Part shown: piece after piece, positions 24,871 to 34,017 of the stretch
Layout of the letters: every line of letters starts with the position of its first letter
How positions within the stretch are numbered: the first letter of the stretch is position 1
Origin: Eustoma russellianum
Lineage: Eukaryota; Streptophyta; Magnoliopsida; Gentianales; Gentianaceae
Length of the DNA: 64,000 bases
Reading direction: 5' to 3'
Assembly: GCA_036186865.1 (NCBI GenBank)
Contig: AP025047.1
Coordinates: 319,820-383,819, forward strand
Made by a program: the position numbers and the translations under genes
The notes under the pieces: generated by a model
What the model was told of the DNA's origin: nothing
The model's input: only the letters and a program-made list of their open reading frames with translations
Database searches by the model: none

Positions 24871-26702
24871 GCTTTTGGAATGGTAGAAGAAGCAAATATA
24901 GAATGATTAAAGGTATAAATTAATAAATTTTCTAACTTCAACGCTATTTGACATTTTTGATTTTTTGATATGTTTGAATCGAAAAATTTTCTCCTCAAAA
25001 TTGTTTTTTGTTGCCTTAATATCTTGACAAGTATCGTTTTAGAAAAATTATATTGTCTCTTTTTTTTTTTTCACTTCACAATTCTAAGAAGTACTTTTTC
25101 CATCTTATCTTTATTCTTTATACTCATCTAACCACCATCCCTTCCAATTGTTTACGGTATTTCAACCACTACATTGAGTATTTAGTTTATTTTCTAAAAT
25201 AACTCAAATATTTATAGACTTTCTTAATTAATAATCTTCTATCTAAAAAATATTATACTAGTTGATTTTCAAACATAAGGTAATTTATATATATTAAAAA
25301 GTCAAATAGAACAATATTTTTAGTACATACGAAATATATCAAAACTTTAAACGCGTCTTCAAAGCAGGCCCGAGAATGTATATTTCTTCCTTCGTAACCT
25401 TTCAATTGCCCAAAAATGTCAAATACTATGTCCACAACCATTAGAATTAATATGCCAATTGTGTTTAAATCAATTAGACTAAAAAGTAGACTCAGAAAGC
25501 TCTTTCTAGATGAAGGTTAGGGTTTCAAACTTTGTTTCCTTCAACCCTTTTGTTGTTTTCGACTTGTTGACTTTTATATATGAGTTTTAATTTGTTGACT
25601 TCTATAGAAGCAGTTCTTGACTTATGTTCCATTTTTCGTTTCCCGTTTGGGTTCAGAATTTATACATGTGGTACAACATATTATCATGCTTGAAATAATG
25701 TATAAACTATATGATTTTTGCATTGACGGTACCAATGTTTCCGTGGCATCACGGGATTTTTCTCCCAGTTAGTCAGGAGCTTGAACCAATAATATTTGGT
25801 ATAGCGATTAAAACTAATGTATACAATACGAAGGATCTTGAGTTTATTTTTTTAAAATGTATTCTCCAGTTTGTAATGTTATGTTTTCTATCAAATCGGG
25901 ACATGCCTAACAAAATCAGTAGCTCGACGGTCGTGTTTGGAACCCAACAATTGATCAGCTGTTAATGGGGCAACACATGCGTGTGTACAACTCGGTCGTA
26001 ATACTTGACTATAATCCCAACTAAACCCAAAAGGCCCATTTGATCCGGAAAAGTATTTCACGATAGTAAAGATTGATATTAATTGTACTATATAGTGTAA
26101 TAACATATCCCATGGAGTCTATTATGCAATTTATATTAATTTATATGATTATCGAATAACTTTCAAAATGAAAGAGCTAAAATAAAATATACGGACAAAT
26201 AAAAAACAATGATAGGTTTTATACCAAGTTTCTTCTTTTTTTTCTCTCTGATGTATCACCGTCTTAGATCTAATTATAGACTAGAGTCTATTTATTTATT
26301 TTTGGGTCAAAACGAAAATGTGCATGTAAATATACAGTGCATCTATTAGATATGATACATACAAATTCTTACCAAGAACAAAGCAAAACTACACAAGTAC
26401 CGATACAGTATACATAACACTGTTTACACGTGTTCATTATGAGTTTTTGGACAAGCCTCCCGACTCTTACACTTATTTAGAAAACTATGTCTAAGTTGCA
26501 TAGATGTCGCGTAATATAATATAATACAGATGTCCATGGATGTGTTTCGATTATCAATGAAAGAAAATATCTCAAATGAGCATCATAAATTTTTTTTTAA
26601 AAAAAAAAGTTTAAGCTAGTAGGAAACGACCATAACGAATGAAATAGAAAAATAAATTACTCTTCAAATTATGTAATTAAGTGTGACTAATAGACTATAC
26701 TC
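20648..26702. other. 6-kb AT-rich intergenic region
   Basis: The left 300 bp would be the promoter/5' UTR of the U-box gene. The rest is AT-rich with no exon chain I recognise. Around 21545-21625 a short segment (tatatgtttatrgacataattcagtt) is duplicated. Near 24036-24145 the word tatgctttggttgt recurs. A T15/G21 tract is listed separately. Short open frames here have no plant-protein features. Confidence 0.4.
24836..24871. repeat. Compound homopolymer T15 / G21
   Basis: T run 24836-24850 directly joined to a G run 24851-24871. Confidence 0.9.
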
Positions 26703-26707
26703 CTAAA

Positions 26708-28199
26708 TGTTAGAATATGATTTGGTTTTGATGATTTGCACAAGGTTGGCACTTGAATTTGTTAGATTAGGCGCTTCAAGTTGATTTTTTGAAGTTGTAC
26801 ACTTTGAACTCTCACTTCAGGCGCTTAATGTACCTTGGTGAAGTCCAGTACACTTCGAACGCCTGCTTTAGGCGCCTTATGTGAGGTGTCTGGATGTGCG
26901 TACACTTCGAACGCCTTGATCAGGCGCTTCATGTGAAGTGTATGAAAGTCAGGGCACTTCGAACGCTTACATCAAGCGCTTCATGTGCCTTGATGAAATG
27001 TACGAACACTTCGAACGCTACTTTAAGCGCTTCAAGTGTTCCACCAAGTCAAAAAGTACTTTTCTCTGAATAAACACGCTTTCCCAAGGTCTGGTTCTGA
27101 GAAAATGTCAGTTTCAGTTCGAACTAGCATGAAGTGCTACATGAGGCGCTTCATGTCACTTCGAACGCATTCAGTTGCCAACATTAGACGCTTAATGTTA
27201 CTTCGAACGCATGTTCACTTTCACATTAAGCGCTTCATCCTACTTTGAACGCCTATTCTTTAAACAGATTAGGCGCTTCATGTGCTCAACGGTACAAATG
27301 TCTTTTTGCTTCATTTTCTAACCAGTTGACTCTTTGTACCCTCCTCTTTTAGTGTTGTTTCTGCAGGTCTTCTCTCACACTCAGAGTTATCAGGTTTCCA
27401 TTCTTGGCCAAGGTTTTTGAATCTTCTTCTAATGGCTGCTACATGCCAAAAATTGTTTCCCAAGAATGCTGCAGTACCTTCACAAGCTGCCAAATCCCAT
27501 TATTGGCTGGGCAGAAGGTTTCAAACGGGAAGATGTTTGAAGGTTGATAAAAGGAGGATTTTGTTCATTCTCTTCTCCAACTTTCTACTACACAAGCTCT
27601 CAAGTTCTCTCAAGCTCAAGCTCTCAAAATATTTGTAATCTTTGTATATCTTTACTTTATTATTGAGAGTGATTATTGTAAGAAGAAGAGTCTTCTTCTT
27701 GGTGAGATTTTCTGTGAGAGATTTTGGTAGATTGTTGGTCAAGGAGCAAGGGTGCTTCTTGTTTGAGATCTCTAGACTTTGAAGGGTTAGTTGATAGTGT
27801 GTGGTGCACTATTCTCCCTACAAGATTTCTTTGAGGGCAAAGAAGATCTTTGGAGGCTAGACTTCAAAGGGTTAGATTTCTTTGTTGTGGTCTAGGCAAA
27901 GTGCCTAGTTTTTCAGTTTTCTGGATTTTGTTCCTTGTTTGTTGTTTCCCCCAAAAGAAATAACAAACCCCATTTCAAAATCCTTCTTGTGAAACATCAA
28001 GAAGGTAGAGGAGTAGAGTCATTTGACTTGAACCTCTATACATACTTGTGTTCTTTATTTTCTTGCAAGTCTTTATTTCTTCAAAAGAACACACCCAAGT
28101 ATTGGTTGCACTTCACAACGAAAAATAGCCATAAAATATCCATACTTGGTGAACACACTATTCAACCCCCCCTTCTAGTGTGTTCTAAGGGACCTAACA
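26708..28199 (+). repeat. 5' LTR (1492 bp)
   Basis: Begins TGTTAGAATATG and ends CCTAACA. The U3 part (26766-27295) is built from 52-bp and 42-bp tandem modules. The downstream part is unremarkable and C/T-rich near its end. Confidence 0.96.
26766..27290. promoter_or_regulatory. U3 array of GCGCTT / TTCGAACGC modules (5' LTR)
   Basis: GCGCTT (or one-base variants) starts at 26771, 26821, 26872, 26924, 26976 and 27028 (spacing 50, 51, 52, 52, 52), then at 27146, 27188, 27230 and 27273 (42, 42, 43). The partner word CACTTCGAACGC or a variant starts at 26851, 26903, 26955, 27007, 27157, 27199 and 27241 with the same 52 and 42 spacings. Both cores are palindromic (AGCGCT and TTCGAA). The location in U3 suggests a protein-binding array controlling transcription, by analogy with tandem enhancer boxes in tobacco Tnt1/Tto1 LTRs; that role is inferred. 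Confidence 0.7.
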
Positions 28200-28201
28200 A
28201 T

Positions 28202-28214
28202 TGGTATCAGAGCC
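28202..28214 (+). other. Primer binding site (tRNA-iMet type)
   Basis: TGGTATCAGAGCC lies two bases after the 5' LTR. It matches the canonical plant copia PBS, complementary to the 3' end of initiator tRNA-Met. Confidence 0.95.
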
Positions 28215-28261
28215 TCATCTTGCTTATTTGAGTCCAAATACAAGATTTGATCATTTCTAGT

Positions 28262-29566
28262 ATGGATCCCTTTGTTTTTGATGATTTGGGTTCTCCTACT
28301 GCTGAAACCTCCAGAAGAAGGAGGCAGGCCTCTGTTGATGAGGATGTGAGTTCTCCTTCTGCTGATATTTCCAGAAGAAGGAGGCAGGAAACCCTATTCC
28401 CTTCTATCTCAAATGTTCATGTTAAAGTTCCCATGTTTGACCCTTTAAACTACCCACTGTGGAAGTCAAACATGGAAACGTACTTGCGTTCTTGTTCTCA
28501 CAGAATATGGGTTGAGGTCTCAAGAGGATCTATGATTCCCATTGATATTGATGATCCTACTCCTGAGGAGGAGTTCCAGTTGGCCATAAATAGCAAGGCT
28601 CTTGCTATTTTAAATAGCTCTCTTTCCACAAATGAGAGAGCTCAGATTCAAGGTGTTCAATCCGCACATGAGGCTTGGACAAAGCTTGAGATGATCCACG
28701 AAGGAACATCTCAAGTAAGAAAGGCTAAAAGGAGACAGTTGATAAAACAATTTTACAACTTCACTGTCCCCAAAGGTGAAAAGATTGAAGAGTCCATCCA
28801 AAGATTCACCAAACTTGTCAACCTTCTCAAAGCGGTTGGCAAGAAGATAGAACAAGAAGATTTAAACCATTGCTTCCTAAACAGTTTAGGAAGAGAATGG
28901 AACGCAAAAGTGACGGCCATTGAGGAGTCCAAGGATCTTGAAACAATCACCTTGTACGAGTTATACGGGAATCTCATCACTTATGAGATTCATTTAGATG
29001 CACAAGAGAAGAATGATCCTATTCGCCAATCTTCAAAGGCTTTGGTTGTAGAGTCGGAGGACTCGGATGATGAAGTCGGACTTCTTGTCAAAAGATTCCG
29101 ACGTATTGCGAGAAAGAATGGTGACGAAGCAAGGAGATTCGTCAAGGAAAGATACCCAAAGGACAAGGTGAAGGACCAAGAGAATAAATGCTACAAATGT
29201 GGGAAGCTTGGTCACTTCATGAAGGATTGTCGGGTGAAAGAGCCGCAACTCAAAGACAAGAAAGCCATCTACCAAAGGAAGAAGGCCTTGCAAGCGGAGG
29301 TAGCCCATTGGGAGAGTTTTCTTTCCGGATCCGAAAGCTACAATGGCGATAGAGATGATCTCGACAAGGAATTCTTTGCACTAATGGCCATCGACGATGA
29401 CAAGGAGGTATGCAATATTTCATCTCATTATAAATTCATTGATGAACGAGATGACTTAATCCAAGAAAATGATCTCCTTGATTTAAAATATCAACGTGTC
29501 AAGAAAGAGTTTAGAGCATGCATAAATGAGTACAATGACACGTTAGAGAATCACATTGCATTGTAA
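28262..29566 (+). CDS. Retrotransposon gag, N-terminal part up to an in-frame stop
   Basis: The ATG at 28262 opens the Gag capsid protein, which packages the element RNA into cytoplasmic particles. A copia Gag core is visible (FDPLNYPLWKSNMETYL), then a CCHC zinc knuckle at about residue 310 (CYKCGKLGHFMKDC). Near the N-terminus a 60-bp direct duplication produces a repeated Ser-Pro-(S/T)-Ala-(E/D) / Arg-rich motif. Translation ends at TAA 29564-29566, but the same frame continues open beyond it with a second zinc knuckle, so the stop interrupts a longer Gag. Confidence 0.88.
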   Translation: MDPFVFDDLGSPTAETSRRRRQASVDEDVSSPSADISRRRRQETLFPSISNVHVKVPMFDPLNYPLWKSNMETYLRSCSHRIWVEVSRGSMIPIDIDDPTPEEEFQLAINSKALAILNSSLSTNERAQIQGVQSAHEAWTKLEMIHEGTSQVRKAKRRQLIKQFYNFTVPKGEKIEESIQRFTKLVNLLKAVGKKIEQEDLNHCFLNSLGREWNAKVTAIEESKDLETITLYELYGNLITYEIHLDAQEKNDPIRQSSKALVVESEDSDDEVGLLVKRFRRIARKNGDEARRFVKERYPKDKVKDQENKCYKCGKLGHFMKDCRVKEPQLKDKKAIYQRKKALQAEVAHWESFLSGSESYNGDRDDLDKEFFALMAIDDDKEVCNISSHYKFIDERDDLIQENDLLDLKYQRVKKEFRACINEYNDTLENHIAL

Positions 29567-29590
29567 CTTGAGCATGACATATTTTTAACA

Positions 29591-30250
29591 ATGCATGTGA
29601 TTGCACTTGAAGAGAAACATGATTCGATGAAATCATGTGCTCAAGCCCTTGAGGATAAGAAAAATGATTCAAGGGTAGGTGCTAAAGAGATAAAGAATAA
29701 AGATGCATCTAGGCCAAGCATGAAAGTCAAACCTAGTGTCATGTATGCATCTAAGAAGGGAAATAAAAAGGAACAAGCACAAGTGATCAAGGAGTCTAAA
29801 ACCTCCTTGAAGAAGCAAAGGCACATGCCTAAACCAAAGGCTAATGCACCAAAGGTATCACAACCTTTGGTCCATGTTGTGAAACAAAAACCTTCTACTA
29901 TTCCAAAGAAGGTGGTTCCTAAGAAGGAAACACGACATGTGCCAATGCACAAACATTCGCACAAGCATGCACCAACACACAAGCATACTCCTACATGTTT
30001 TTATTGCAATAGGAAAGGTCATGTAGAGAGAGTATGTAGAGCTAAGAATAATAAGAATCTTGTGTGGATGCCGAAAGGCGAGATGAAGGTAACTAACCTT
30101 CAAGGACCCAAAACAAAAAGGGTACCAACCTCATATGGTTCTTTTGTAGGCCCTAGCACTCAATGGAGAAAGCGAAGACAAGAAGGTCAAATGGGTCGTG
30201 GACAGTGGGTGTTCCAACCATATGACGGGAGACAAACGTCTCTTCCATAG
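29591..30250 (+). pseudogene. Gag C-terminal continuation past the stop
   Basis: Same reading frame as the upstream gag ORF. It is Lys/Pro/His-rich and carries a second CCHC knuckle (CFYCNRKGHVERVC, nt about 29997-30040). Its tail past about 30160 overlaps the start of the protease region in another frame and is probably a shadow. Without readthrough of the TAA this part would not be made as Gag. Confidence 0.7.
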
Positions 30251-33200
30251 ACTCACTATGCAAGACGGAGGAGTTGTCCACTTTGGCGGTAGCAAAGGCC
30301 AAATCAAAGGACATGGTATTGTGGGTAACGATTCCTTCTCTCTTAGTGATGTCTTATATGTTGTAGGTCTTAAGTTTAACTTGATAAGTGTCAGTCAACT
30401 TTGTGATGCTAATTATGAGGTAACGTTTTTGAAATCAAAGTGTGTTGTGAAAAAGGAAGAAAAGATTTTATTTGAGGCTTTGCGTTTCAAAAATATTTAC
30501 AAAGTTAGCATCAATGATTTGGTTTCTCAAAATGTATCGTGTCTAGTTGCTAAGAATGATTTGACGCAACTATGGCATAGACGTCTCGGACATGTATGTT
30601 TCAAAACATTTAAATTTATTTGCGAAAATGATAAAGTCCGAGGCCTTCCAAAAATGAGTTTTGAAAACAATGACTTATGTGACACTTGTCAAAAGGCGAA
30701 ACTTGTGAAAACAAGTTTCAAACCCAAGACAAATATTTCCACCTCCAAGCCCCTACAATTGCTTCATATGGATTTGTATGGGGATGTTGGAACAAGAAGC
30801 TTGGGTGGCAAACATTACACCTTCGTGGTTGTAGATGACTATACTCGTTATACGTGGGTGATGTTTCTTGCTAAGAAAAGTGATGCATGTAGTGAGTTTA
30901 TAAGTCTAAGTAAACGATTGGAAAATCATGTGGGTGACACCATCAAAACCATCCGTAGTGATCGTGGTGGTGAGTTCGATGGTGATTTCGAAAGGTTTTG
31001 TGTATCCAAAGGATACTCTCATGATCTTTCGGCACCTAGAACTCCTCAACAAAATGGTGTGGCTGAACGGAAAAATAGAACTCTACAAGAAATGTGTAGA
31101 GCAATGTTAAACGAGTTCGGTTTGCCCAAGTATTTTTGGGCCGAAGCGGTTAATGCCGTTTGCCATGTGATCAATCGTGTCTATTTGAGACCATACCTAA
31201 ATGTGACACCTTATGAGCTTTGGAATGGAAAAGTTCCCAACATTGGGTATTTCAAAGTCTTTGGTTGCAAGTGTTTTATACTTAATACCAAAGATACTTT
31301 GGACAAACTTGACCTCAAAGCGGATGAAGGTATCTTTTTAGGTTATGCCTCAAATAGTAAAGCATTTCGTGTTTTCAACAAAAGGAGTCAAAAGGTGGAA
31401 GAATCAATCCATGTTAAGTTTAATGAGTCACTTAGTGATGAACCTAAACTTAATGAGGATTGTGTAGAGGATGAAGATGTGACTCCTCAAGAAGAAATTT
31501 TTGAGGATGTTCCTATGGTTGTTCCTCAACGAGAAATCGTTGATGATCCTCCAAATGGAAACATCTTCGTTGACTTGAGAGTTGAACCTCTCGAAGGCAC
31601 TCCTCCACCTTGTGTAGATGAACTTAGTGAGCCACGTAGAAGTGTCTCCTCTACTCATGTTGATTCACAAAATGTAGAAAATGCATCACAAATTCCGGAA
31701 CATGAGGTTCATGATGATAATGAAGGTTCATCTCTTCCGGAACATGATCAAGAGGAAGTTGGAGGTGATGTCTCAAATCTTCCTAGATCATTTAAGCATA
31801 AAAGTTCTCACCCTCAAGAGTTAGTCATATGTGATTTAAATAGAGGTATCACCACACGAAGGCAATATAGAGAGAATGCATTTGTCTCTCTTATAGAGCC
31901 TAAAAATATTAAAGAAGCACTTCTTGATGAAAATTGGATCTTGGCTATGCAAGAAGAATTAAACCAATTTGAAAGAAGTGATGTTTGGGAGTTAGTTCCC
32001 AAACCAAACGATCATCCTATTATTGGTACGAAATGGGTCTTTCGTAACAAGATGGATGATCAAGGTAATGTCACTAGAAACAAGGCTAGGTTAGTTGCTC
32101 AAGGATATCGTCAAGAAGAAGGTATTGATTTTGATGAGACATTTGCACCCGTAGCACGGCTTGAAGCTATTAGAATGTTGTTAGCATATGCTTGTTATAG
32201 AGATTTTACACTTTACCAAATGGATGTTAAATCCGCATTCTTGAATGGTGTTATTCAAGAGGAAGTGTATGTTGCACAACCTCCCGGGTTTGAATGTCAT
32301 GATTCACCACATCATGTCTTCAAACTTAAAAAGGCTCTTTACGGCCTCAAACAAGCTCCAAGAGCTTGGTACGAGAGATTAAGTACTTTTCTTCTTAATA
32401 ATGGTTTTTCAAGAGGTAAAGTTGACACTACTTTGTTCATAAAAGAACAAGGTAGGAATCATTTAATTGTTCAAGTATATGTTGATGATATTATTTTCGG
32501 TGCTACTAACAATTGTCTTTGTGAGCAATTTGCTAGTCTTATGCAAGGTGAGTTCGAGATGAGCATGATGGGCGAGCTAAACTATTTCCTTGGATTACAA
32601 ATCAAGCAAACCAAAGATGGTGTGTACATTTCCCAAGCCAAATACACAAGAGACTCGCTCAAAAAGTACAACTTTGGTGAAGGAAGAGAGGTGAACACTC
32701 CAATGAGCACAAGTGCAAAGCTTGACAAGGATGAAAAAGGAAAGCATGTCGAGGTAACCTTGTATCGTGGCATTATAGGTAGTCTACTTTACTTAACGGC
32801 TAGTAGACCCGATATTTTGCATGCGGTATGCTTATGTGCTAGATTTCAAAGTGATCCTAGGGAGATGCATTTTATTGCGGTAAAACGCATCCTTAGATAC
32901 CTTAGAAGTACTTTGAAATTTGGTTTATTTTATCCTAAGAATGCATGTTTTGATTTAAGAGGTTATTGTGACTCCGATTATGCGGGGAGTCTAGTTGATA
33001 GAAAGAGCACCTCCGGAACTTGTCAGTTTCTTGGAGATTGTCTCGTTTCTTGGTACTCCAAGAAACAAAACAGTGTGTCTCTCTCTACGGCGGAATCCGA
33101 ATATGTGTCGGCCGCCTCGTGTTGTGCACAATTGTTATGGATGACTAACACGTTAAATGATTATAACATTCACTTCTCAAAGGTGCCAATTTTGTGTGAT

Positions 33201-33422
33201 AACACGTCCGCCATAAATATTGCACAAAATCCCGTCCAACATAGTCGGACCAAGCACATTGAAGTGAGGTATCATTTCATCCGTGATTGTGTACAAAAGA
33301 ACTTGGTAAGTGTAGAATTTGTTCCTACACATGACCAACTTGCGGACATTTTCACGAAACCCTTGCCTAGTGATGTATTCTTATCTATAAGAAATAGGTT
33401 GGGGTTGCTCAACATGGGTTGA
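30150..33422 (+). CDS. Copia pol: protease, integrase, reverse transcriptase, RNase H
   Basis: Open from just after a TAG at 30147 to TGA at 33420-33422, in a different frame from gag. Numbering from the Val codon at 30198, domains in order are: aspartic protease (DSGCSNHMTG, residues 2-11); GAG-pre-integrase zinc region (LWHRRLGHV ... CDTCQKAK); integrase core (MDLYGD, SDRGGEF, PQQNGVAERKNR near 287); reverse transcriptase (NKARLVAQGYRQEEGIDFDE and YVDDIIFG at about 761); and RNase H (CDSDYAGSLVDRKSTSGT near 929, then STAESEYV). Catalytic motifs all look intact. No ATG precedes the protease, so expression would need fusion to gag; the frame change and the TAG at 30147 argue that this copy is defective. 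Confidence 0.93.
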   Translation, partial: ALALNGESEDKKVKWVVDSGCSNHMTGDKRLFHRLTMQDGGVVHFGGSKGQIKGHGIVGNDSFSLSDVLYVVGLKFNLISVSQLCDANYEVTFLKSKCVVKKEEKILFEALRFKNIYKVSINDLVSQNVSCLVAKNDLTQLWHRRLGHVCFKTFKFICENDKVRGLPKMSFENNDLCDTCQKAKLVKTSFKPKTNISTSKPLQLLHMDLYGDVGTRSLGGKHYTFVVVDDYTRYTWVMFLAKKSDACSEFISLSKRLENHVGDTIKTIRSDRGGEFDGDFERFCVSKGYSHDLSAPRTPQQNGVAERKNRTLQEMCRAMLNEFGLPKYFWAEAVNAVCHVINRVYLRPYLNVTPYELWNGKVPNIGYFKVFGCKCFILNTKDTLDKLDLKADEGIFLGYASNSKAFRVFNKRSQKVEESIHVKFNESLSDEPKLNEDCVEDEDVTPQEEIFEDVPMVVPQREIVDDPPNGNIFVDLRVEPLEGTPPPCVDELSEPRRSVSSTHVDSQNVENASQIPEHEVHDDNEGSSLPEHDQEEVGGDVSNLPRSFKHKSSHPQELVICDLNRGITTRRQYRENAFVSLIEPKNIKEALLDENWILAMQEELNQFERSDVWELVPKPNDHPIIGTKWVFRNKMDDQGNVTRNKARLVAQGYRQEEGIDFDETFAPVARLEAIRMLLAYACYRDFTLYQMDVKSAFLNGVIQEEVYVAQPPGFECHDSPHHVFKLKKALYGLKQAPRAWYERLSTFLLNNGFSRGKVDTTLFIKEQGRNHLIVQVYVDDIIFGATNNCLCEQFASLMQGEFEMSMMGELNYFLGLQIKQTKDGVYISQAKYTRDSLKKYNFGEGREVNTPMSTSAKLDKDEKGKHVEVTLYRGIIGSLLYLTASRPDILHAVCLCARFQSDPREMHFIAVKRILRYLRSTLKFGLFYPKNACFDLRGYCDSDYAGSLVDRKSTSGTCQFLGDCLVSWYSKKQNSVSLSTAESEYVSAASCCAQLLWMTNTLNDYNIHFSKVPILCDNTSAINIAQNPVQHSRTKHIEVRYHFIRDCVQKNLVSVEFVPTHDQLADIFTKPLPSDVFLSIRNRLGLLNMG

Positions 33423-33477
33423 CAAAACCATCTTGAGTTTTGAGCATGAAAATTTCAAAAATTTTCAATATCAGTAG

Positions 33478-33705
33478 ACATGAAGCGCTTCATCTTAGAT
33501 TGTTTACGCGTTCGATATCACATCAAGCGCTTGATGTTAAGGATGTCACTCGTTCAAAGTGACATCAAGCGCTTTATCCGAGTATGTTCACGCGTTCGAT
33601 GTGACTTTAAGCGCTTCATCTGAATTTCCTCACTCGTTCAAAGTTACTTCAAGCGCTTCATCCGTTTGCATGAAGCCGTTCGAAGTCACTTGAGGCGCTT
33701 CAACC
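33478..33705. repeat. Internal 42-bp module array between pol and the third ORF
   Basis: GCGCTT begins at 33485, 33527, 33569, 33611, 33653 and 33695: six copies at exactly 42 bp. The intervening partner is a GTTCGA or GTTCAA word. Several cores are extended palindromes (TGAAGCGCTTCA at the first copy, ATCAAGCGCTTGAT at the second). It is the same module as in the LTR U3, relocated immediately upstream of the third ORF. Confidence 0.85.
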
Positions 33706-34017
33706 CTTATTCTTCACTGTCATTTCCGCCGTCTCTTCAGTTTCGCGCCATTCAATGACCATCAAACTCCTGCCGCCAGTTTTCTCTCTCCCTCTTTCCC
33801 ACGACCTCCCTCTTCCCTTCCCCATTTTCCCAAAATTCATTTCACCTTCCTCCTTTCTCTCCTCCACTTCTCCACTCTCTAACTATCAATTACTTCCTCC
33901 ATCTCTTCATCTTCCTCATCTCCTACTATAAATTCTCTCTCCCAGCCTTCACCCCCATTCAATCAAGCCTTCATCTCCATTCAATCTCCCAGAACTCTCT
34001 CACTCCTTTCCCTAAAA

